Shown: piece after piece, positions 57,328-64,000 of the stretch
Layout: each line of letters begins with the position of its first letter
Position numbering within the stretch: the stretch's first letter is position 1
Assembly (NCBI GenBank): GCA_029964075.1
Contig: CM057138.1
Location: 7,620,932 to 7,684,931, forward strand
Direction: 5' to 3'
Length of the DNA stretch: 64,000 nucleotides
Source: Patiria pectinifera
Taxonomy: Eukaryota > Echinodermata > Asteroidea > Valvatida > Asterinidae
Position numbers and translations under genes: made by a program
The notes under the pieces: model-generated
The model's database searches: none
Told to the model about the DNA's origin: nothing
The model's input: the letters and a program-made list of their open reading frames with translations, nothing else

Positions 57328-57509
57328 CCTTCCTCCGACTGCACCCTTCCACCAGCCCCTGTTCTGGCCAGCCTTGCTGATGATATCCACTCTGTCTCCC
57401 TTCTGTAGGGGCAACTCGCCAGACTCACGAGCTGTGAAAGGGAACAGGGCCCTAGCTGTGCCAATGACGGTGTAGCGCTTAGGCTTAGGATTCTCTCGAC
57501 CAGACGGAC
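57328..57509 (-). CDS. Vav-family exchange factor, exon encoding most of the C-terminal SH3
   Basis: An acceptor (ATTTGCACAG, ending at 57510 on the minus strand) and donor (AGG-GTCAGT at 57327) bound 182 bases that encode 60 residues: GRENPKPKRYTVIGTARALF, PFTARESGELPLQKGDRVDI, ISKAGQNRGWWKGAVGGR. ALFPF is the ALYDY motif, GDRVDI the middle strand and GWWKG the conserved tryptophan pair. Adding the exon at 49222-49278 completes the domain with IGYFPYTYVEED. The GTAxAxxxFxARxxxELSLxxGD pattern with a YVEE(D/E) end points to Vav, a Rho/Rac guanine nucleotide exchange factor in receptor tyrosine-kinase signalling, where this SH3 recruits partners. The SH2, first SH3, DH and PH exons were not found here. 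Another SH3 protein is possible but fits less well. Confidence 0.82.
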
Positions 57510-57604
57510 CTGTGCAAATAAACGAAGAAGTGATTAAACAATTTAAATACCACTGCCGCTGGAACAAACTTCTAATTAATACGAAAGCGGAGCGCAAAGC
57601 CCTT

Positions 57605-58030
57605 ACGTTGTGGCTTAATTTGGAATATGGATGCTCTGTGATGCAATCTGAGGTGATTCCCAGCCACTTTCATTTGACTTTTTTAGCAAAAGTTTTTTTG
57701 AGATTATAAAGACAATTTATTTCATTATTTTGTTAAATAATGAAATAAATGTTGCTCTTAAAACGTTTAACTGTACTGAAAAGTGGAGAACCCTGTATTT
57801 TTATCTCCATTTTTGGTTCCATCTAATTCTGGAGAAAGAATTGTATCATTACGCATGACATCGCATGTAAATATTATTGTTGCAAGGCTGCTTTCTTACA
57901 TTTAGTAAATTTCGTTGTGTATGTTTTGTTTTATTTTCAAGGACTTACGGCGTGGGGCCACAGGGCTAGGGCCCCGCTTTAAGGCCCCGGAAAATGTTGG
58001 ATTCTGGATGCACTGTGATGAAATATACTG
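57605..58030 (+). repeat. P1 repeat family copies and an AT palindrome
   Basis: GGATGCTCTGTGATGCAATC near 57629, and TTACGGCGTGGGGCCACAGG, GGCCCCGCTTTAAGGCCCCG near 57947-57990, belong to the P1 family. A perfect 15-bp-stem palindrome TTTATTTCATTATTT/AAATAATGAAATAAA lies at about 57716-57749. Confidence 0.65.
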
Positions 58031-60120
58031 AAGTAATACTGTTTTGGGGTTTAAGTTAAAACAAATGGTTCCACTGGAAGCGGATGAATTTCTGTACATA
58101 AAAATATTCAAATAGTTCTAACTCACCAAACGATGTAACTCTCGATATATTTGCAGTGTTATTTGTTTGTTACAGGAAATGGCAAATTTAAATGACTACA
58201 AGACCAAATGCATCTTTATGTTTAAGATCGGTAGATGGCAAGTTTGGGGCTAGGCAAGGATTTATTGGTCTGCTGAGTTTTATGAGGAAAAACTTGCAGA
58301 GGGTAAAATGTGAATAGTATTTTTATTAAAACGAAACTACACTGGAATTGGCGTAAAGCATGACTAGTTTCAATGAAAGCCTATTTGTTGGTGTTGAGTA
58401 CAGAATGCTAGCAACGTCAATGAACTTTTAAATGAAAAGAAAACCTTCAGGGGAAAGGTATGAACATTTGCCCCTATTGAAAGATCGAATGAAAAAAATT
58501 CCTGGCAAGCATAATCAACTTTGCCACCATTGTCATGGCCGAGGTTATTGCTTTCGGGTCAAAGTTTCGATCATGGCGGAAATATCATAGACATGTCATG
58601 ATTTTAGATACCTTGAGAGAAATATTGATTCTGCACTGCCTGAAGATTTAGAAAATACCTCCTCTTGATATTTTACAGTGTTTGTGCTAGACTTTCAAAG
58701 CACCGCGCTTAGCCGCGACAAAACTAGAAACGAACAAAACGAAGGAGATATTTGTAGAGCAAGCATAATGTGTAGCGTAGCGGCGCAATTTCATCGTTGT
58801 AGAACACTGCTGGCTGGAACACATTTTTGCCCGGGAGTAGGGGGTGGCGAAGCATATTCCAGCACCCCAATCAAAAAGTTGGGGGCGCTGCAGCACCCAC
58901 AGCATCCCGCGGGCTTGTTAAATACTGCATTGTTTATTGGCATCTTTCTCTCCAATAGAGCCTGAAAGTTCAACCCTGGTGGCGCGCTTCTGGAACCCTT
59001 GAAGAGAAAAATTTACGTGCAGAAATTCTAAAATTTGCAATTATTTTTGGTACATTAATTTCTTAAAAAAATCACCCTCGAAAAAGGTTTTCATAAAATT
59101 TTTACTAGCATCTCAATTTATGGAAACTGAAAAATCGCCTGACGTGAAAGAGAAATATCATGCCAATAATTGACCTCTCACTTCCGAAAATCTAAAATAT
59201 ACGTGGACTAGTAAAACTCAATGTACTCGCCCAAAGATGAAAATTTATGAAATAATTTTGTTGCGGTCATTGGGTGAAATTTTAATAGAAGACTATGATG
59301 TCTTTTAGGATTAACAATTGTTTCAATAACCTAGAAGGACTCATTAACATTTACAAAAAAATCTAAAATGAACGCTGATAAGGACTGCATTCAAGCCAGC
59401 TCGACTAAATCTAGAACCCAGCTGCTGTAGGTAGGTAAATCTCCGCGTTGTTATACATTTTCGTTCTCAATAAGGTACACAGTGTAAAAACAAACATGAA
59501 CAAACAAGGAGATCTAGGAACGAAAATGCCAGAGGTGAAAGGTAATACAATTCATTTTTACCCAAGAGAAAGGGCAACCCAGTGTAAAATGCGCATAGGC
59601 GGGCTGCACAAGGCTTCTAGAAGCTCGCCGCATGACCTTTACTTTTAGGCCCTACATGTATATCGCATTGTTTGTTCAGTGAAGCATGAATCACTACAGC
59701 ATGAAATATTACCCACAATTTTAATCAAAATTTACACTACAGTTATAAAAAAAGTGTTTGTGTGAAGTTTGTTCCTTGCACTTTACCCTTTCAAGTGATG
59801 TCAAAATCAAGGGCATACATGCATGTTCACAAATAGCAAACTTATGGTTCTTTTTTTGATCTGGTCTCATTTATCAAACTGCAAGCCATAATTGTTCCAT
59901 AGTGGTGGGGACAAAACACCAGTTGTACAATAGGTTTTGCTGGGTCCAGTCGATAGCTGCAGTATAACAACTTGGTCCAAAGTTCCCCAATTCAATCAGA
60001 AAAGATGCTTTATACCGGTAGTTTAGTAATTTTGGCACAGCAGAAATGCCCACAATTACTTTATCAAAAAAATGCCCACAAAACTTTATCAAAATGTATA
60101 ATTTCACAGAGGACATCACA
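58031..60120. other. Gene-free AT-rich stretch
   Basis: No exon recognised on either strand. Around 58850-58900 a remnant with AGCACCCCAATC and GGGCGCTGCAGCACCC suggests an old MITE. Upstream exons of the Vav-like gene (minus strand) were looked for and not seen. Confidence 0.4.
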
Positions 60121-60149
60121 AGGTGATCCATAGACCAAATCAAACGACT

Positions 60150-60953
60150 GAAGATTGGTGGAAAAAATGGAAACGGTTCACTGATGACACCACTCTGCTT
60201 GCCACCAGCAAGGAGGACCTGATGTCTATGTTGGCCACGGTAAAGGAATCAAGGGCGTCGAGGGGTCTTCTGCTGAACACCCAAAAGACCAAAGTCATGG
60301 TGGTTGATGAAGCTCGGCGGACTTTGTGGACTTCTGGATCAATGGCGACAAGATCGAGGAGGTGCAAGTGTTTGTGTATCTGGGTTTGTTGATCATTAGC
60401 TGTGACAGGTCCATGCAAGAGACCAGGCAGCGTCTAGCAATGGCTGGGATGCTACAATAAAAAATAGTGTACATCTGTAGAAACCGGATTGTTAGCACTA
60501 CCTAAAGGTCCAGCTACCGGGTACCATGAGCAACAAACTTAGCATTGCAGCCTACGCATTTGAATCATGGGCCATGAACAAGGACTACTGTCACCAAGTC
60601 GATTCCACCAAAATGTGGGCGTACTAAAGGGTGCCAAGAGTGTCACAGATGAGGAGGAAAATCAACAAATGTTTACTGGATAAGATTAGAACTGACAAGA
60701 TACTGAGCAAGCAAATGGCACTCAGAAAAAGGTGTTACTGTATTCACCGAAGTGGCCTGGCAGCAGAACTGATCCAGGGCAAAGTAGAGGGCAAACAGCG
60801 TAGAGGACAACCAATGGTAGAGTGGGCTGATGACATCAAAAGGTGGACAAGACTGAGTTTGACGTCAGCTTCATGGCTGGCTTTGGACCATGCACGCTGG
60901 AGAGACTGCATGAAGACTACAGCAGCACAATCCACCAGACCGAGAGAGAGATA
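60150..60953 (+). pseudogene. Non-LTR retrotransposon 3' remnant
   Basis: RFTDDTTLLATSKEDLMSML (the catalytic FADD changed to FTDD), then GLLLNTQKTKVMVVDEARRT, VFVYLGLLI in a shifted frame, and after several breaks SQMRRKINKCLLDKIRTDKI, RRGQPMVEWADDIKRWTRLS and LDHARWRDCMKTTAAQSTRP. The order is the RT palm then the C-terminal domain of a LINE. It is a different family from the other LINEs here and is dead. Confidence 0.8.
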
Positions 60954-60999
60954 ATTTCACTGATACCTCATTTTATTGTATAATCAAAAGTTCCCCACA

Positions 61000-61470
61000 T
61001 ACCTTGTCTAAAGCATAAAAACATATATGTATCATAATTTTGTAGATGTTTGCATATTTTAACCTTACCACCATATTTCACCAACAAAAAAATACTGAAG
61101 TCAAAATTATTTTTGCAACTGGTTTGTTAAGTCTTCAGATATATTCACAAAAGTGTAAACAAATGTGTGACCTCATTATGAAATCATCAAAAATGGGAAT
61201 TAAAAAAAAACTGTACAGTATGTCTTACAAAAGTGTTCGTCTGACTGTTTTAAAAATAATTACAATACTATGAGGTCAATTTTGAAGATGTTGGTTGTGC
61301 AGATAGTCATGATAGTGGTGCGGCATAGCCCCAATATGCCAAACGATTGTGCAATTTGTGATAAAAGCATGAAACTTTGCATGTTGGTTCTTCATGACAT
61401 GAAGACAAATTTCAGATATGGAGCCATTTCATATCTGACCTCTGGTGACCTTTGAGAGGTCAATGAACTT
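61000..61470 (+). repeat. Decayed CRE-repeat relative
   Basis: CTTCAGATATATTCACAAAA, GTGTGACCTCATTATGAAAT, CATCAAAAATGGGAATT and CATGAAACTT words follow the order of the CRE-rich repeat, but the octamers are lost. Confidence 0.5.
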
Positions 61471-61694
61471 TACACACTCTATTCATAACTTTTGTTCTTC
61501 AACACTTCATTTTCCTATGACCCAAGTAATTATGTCATAGGTCTTCATTCAATAAAAATAATGTTCAGTTCAGACAAAGTGGCATTTACAATTGTAAATG
61601 CCACTTTTTTCATGACCCCCGTCTAAAACTGAACTCTTTGTGCCATGAAAAGAATGTTCAGATGTGGGGACATCATAATTATTTGATGTAGTGA

Positions 61695-63213
61695 TCAGGG
61701 ATGTGATTGGTCTGTAACAAAAAAACCTGAAAATTTTATGCATGAAGTGCAAACCCCGGCGAGCGCGAAGCGCGAAGCCATTACGGCGTGGGGTCCGGGG
61801 CCCGCTTAAGGGCCCCGGAAAATTTTTGATTTTAGATGCTCCGTGGTGCAATCTGAGGCAATTACTGGGCACTTTCTGAAGCAGAATTTGTTTTAATTTT
61901 ATGAAGAATTTTCCCTTATTTGTTAAAATGTACTCTTGTTCTAATAAAGTGTTTTCTGTACTCAAAGTTGAGAACCATGCTGTTTTCCCCAGGATTTTTT
62001 CAAACCTGTGGGGGAATTTTTGTTGTGATACAACAACCCGCGAAGCCACGGCGTGGGTTCGGGGCCCGCTTAAGGGCCCCGAAAATTGTTGAACTTTAGA
62101 AGCTTTCTGGTGCATTTTAGAGCATTTCAGAGGAGATCTTGTATTTTTTTTGTAAAAAAAAAATCAAAATTGTAAACTTAAATCACTTCTGCTTCTGATA
62201 ACATGCCTTTCAAAATAGCGTCGGTAGTATTGTTGGAAAAAATTATTTCACCATTTCTATATTTGTAGTAAAGCAAGGAATCGTTTATACATGTATTTCA
62301 TGTATTTTGTGCCTGGATTATTCTCATTTGCGCCACAAAAATTATCAAGACTAGCCATCAAAAGTGATTAAAACTTGCCTCACCTACTTAAAAATATATT
62401 TGAGGTGGGTCATGCCACAATTATGCTTAACGTACATCATGGCCGCTAGCGCCGCAAACATTCAGTCTGGCCGGCCGTACATAGCGCCGTACACCCGGCG
62501 CGGTATCAGTGTGGATTGCTGCACTGTGAACGGCCCATCCCGTGTGGCCGAAAATTCTGCCGGACTGCAGAAACACGCTACGATGTTTCTCTACACTCTC
62601 GAGTTTTGCAATCTCGTCATTTCAATGGAAAATATATACACAGAAAATGAAGATCACGTTCTGTGAATTAATTTTTAGAAATCCTCTTTTTCCATCGATG
62701 GTTGTTTTACTATTTTTACGATCCAACTTCGGCCGATTGATTCCGCACGGAACACGAACCTGTGATGCACTTGCAGTAGTCACTGGTTCCGATCCTTCAT
62801 CATAGCATTGATTCTGTTAGCACGCGAAGGGTACCAGTGTACCATGCTGCACTCGTCTGCACACCTGACCAGCGCAACACGTGCATCTCAACTCAAGTAC
62901 CGACACAGGAACTAGACCTACATAACCACAACCTCGACCCCGAGCGAAAAATCACATAATCGCACTAATGGCAACCGCATGGTCTTCAACTTCGTTCTCA
63001 CATTGGGTGTTCAATATGTGCGTGCGGCATACATATCGATCAACGAAGTTTATGTCCGTAAGTAAATTTCGGATATTTTGGCAAGCATTATGAATAATTA
63101 ATTAGCACATTCTACCCCCCTATTTTCTCAACGGATTCACACGATTCACGTTGGTGGACTTTTGAGGCCCAAAAAACCGGATTTCCGGATAAAACCGGAG
63201 GAATCACATCCCT
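61695..63213 (+). mobile_element. Inverted-end element holding repeat R1, copy 2
   Basis: CAGGGATGTGATT at the left and AATCACATCCCTG at the right are perfect inverted ends, flanked by AGTGAT on both sides (61689-61694 and 63214-63219). The interior 61980-62870 matches R1 at 7560-8520 in reverse, and two P1 blocks lie at 61755 and 62036. A hAT-like origin is possible, but the visible duplication is only 6 bp. A minor open frame ending FCNLVISMENIYTENEDHVL has a diverged partner in R1 copy 1. Confidence 0.7.
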
Positions 63214-63391
63214 GAGTGATACTTTGGAGAGGTCAATGAACTTTGTATATCTTAGTTGCCTTTATTTATCATATTTATTCGTCAAAATGCCATTTTTTTC
63301 CCCAGACCCAAGCCTAACTAGTGCCAAAGAATGGTATTGCTGTTGCACCTATTAGTTTACAGTCATATTATGAATTCAAACCCCACAAACA

Positions 63392-63741
63392 GTGGAGTGC
63401 TGTGGCCTCGTGGTTAAGGGCACTGATTCGTGGTCTATGGGTAAAGCTGCAGGTTGTGGGTTCGAGTCCTGGCGGGGTCACGGTGCGTGTGCCCTTGGAC
63501 AAGGCACTTTGTCACACATTGCTTCTCTCCACCCAGGAGAAAATGGGTACCTGTGAGAGCAGAGATGGTTACTGTGATTGAATAAGCTTCCTTGCATCGA
63601 GCTGTATACTCCCCAGAGAGCTGAGATGGTATTTGGAATGTTTTATGTGCCCAATGAGCAGGGTAATAATGATGTAGCGCCTTGAGCACCAGTCCTGGTG
63701 GATACGTGCGCTTTATGAATATCCACTATTATTATTATTAA
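63392..63741 (+). mobile_element. tRNA-derived SINE, near complete
   Basis: A tRNA-like head has an A box (TGGCCTCGTGGTTAAGG, 63402) and a perfect B box (GGGTTCGAGTCCTGG, about 63458). The body contains GTGCCCTTGGACAAGGCACT, CTTCTCTCCACCCAGGAG and GGGTACCTGTGAGAGC, then GTGCGCTTTATGAATATCCA and an ATT-repeat tail. The body resembles SINEs common in marine invertebrates; assignment to a named superfamily needs a library. A degraded relative is at 10560-10712. Confidence 0.88.
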
Positions 63742-63744
63742 ACA

Positions 63745-64000
63745 ATTTAGAGGTGACCTTTGATCTCGTTTCTCCTTGTTTTATTGGCACATGCAATATG
63801 ATGAGATTGAAATAGTAATCTGTGGGTCTGTTTTGTAATGGAAAATGTACATATGTCAAGCAATATTCACTCTTGTGTACTTATTACACCCTGCTGTATC
63901 CGGATGGACTTGGATAACCACTTTTCAACCTTTTTATCAAGCCCAATTGCCACTGTTAGAGAGTGATGCTTGTCCGATGTGCCTCTTATAATCTGTTGCA
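63745..64000. other. Right-edge sequence
   Basis: No gene or repeat recognised in the final 255 bases. Confidence 0.4.

Noticed and set aside
63398-63475. A functional tRNA gene
   Set aside because: The A and B boxes are there, but extra bases spoil the cloverleaf and the sequence continues into a SINE body and ATT tail.

Overview
This is animal nuclear DNA, AT-rich and crowded with transposable elements. The sequence does not allow a firm species call. Spliced exons with GT/AG borders, a tRNA-headed SINE, Penelope-like, gypsy-like and CR1/L2-like retroelements, and a PHD-finger non-LTR element with a 2A-like NPGP signature fit a marine invertebrate, perhaps an echinoderm, hemichordate or cephalochordate. 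That placement is inference.

Two host genes are recognisable, both on the minus strand and both running past the window. The first is argininosuccinate synthase. Its first coding exon is at 10069-10227 and its second at 5369-5437; the rest lies beyond the left edge. The second is a Vav-family Rho/Rac exchange factor. Its C-terminal SH3 domain is split over exons at 57328-57509 and 49222-49278, the latter with the stop codon; the 5' part lies beyond the right edge or was not found. Only about 0.45 kb of host coding sequence is visible in 64 kb.

Region by region: 0-10 kb holds introns 1 and 2 of the synthase gene, with a MULE-type MITE that itself carries two other insertions (234-1697), CRE-motif-rich repeats, two decayed LINE pieces and a 550-bp foldback element. 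10-20 kb is intergenic, with satellites, a solo LTR (16169-16974), a decayed LINE, a 60-bp minisatellite and a TTAA-flanked MITE. 20-25 kb is a stack of nested insertions bounded by 0.5-kb direct repeats. 25-28 kb has GC-rich palindromic repeats and more MITEs. 28.7-32 kb is the most complete LINE. 32.6-41.7 kb is a graveyard of gypsy-like, Penelope-like and LTR fragments with two more MITEs. 42-49 kb is relatively clean AT-rich sequence below the Vav stop codon (possible long 3' UTR and flank) with two DNA-transposon relics. 49.3-57.3 kb is the last Vav intron, holding CRE-rich repeats, a hAT MITE and a 3.2-kb element with TTA-flanked ends that carries a LINE. 57.5-64 kb is upstream intron or flank with repeats, a LINE remnant and a SINE.

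The elements can be ordered by insertion. Target-site duplications of 8, 9-10, 4 and 2-3 bp can be read directly at many junctions. I found no operon, defence locus or cluster of co-working genes. The most interesting signals are the CRE-rich repeat family with hairpin-headed starts, the 2A-like LINE, the Penelope remnant with 204-bp inverted arms and a possible degraded hammerhead motif, and families of very small MITEs with 9-10 bp duplications.
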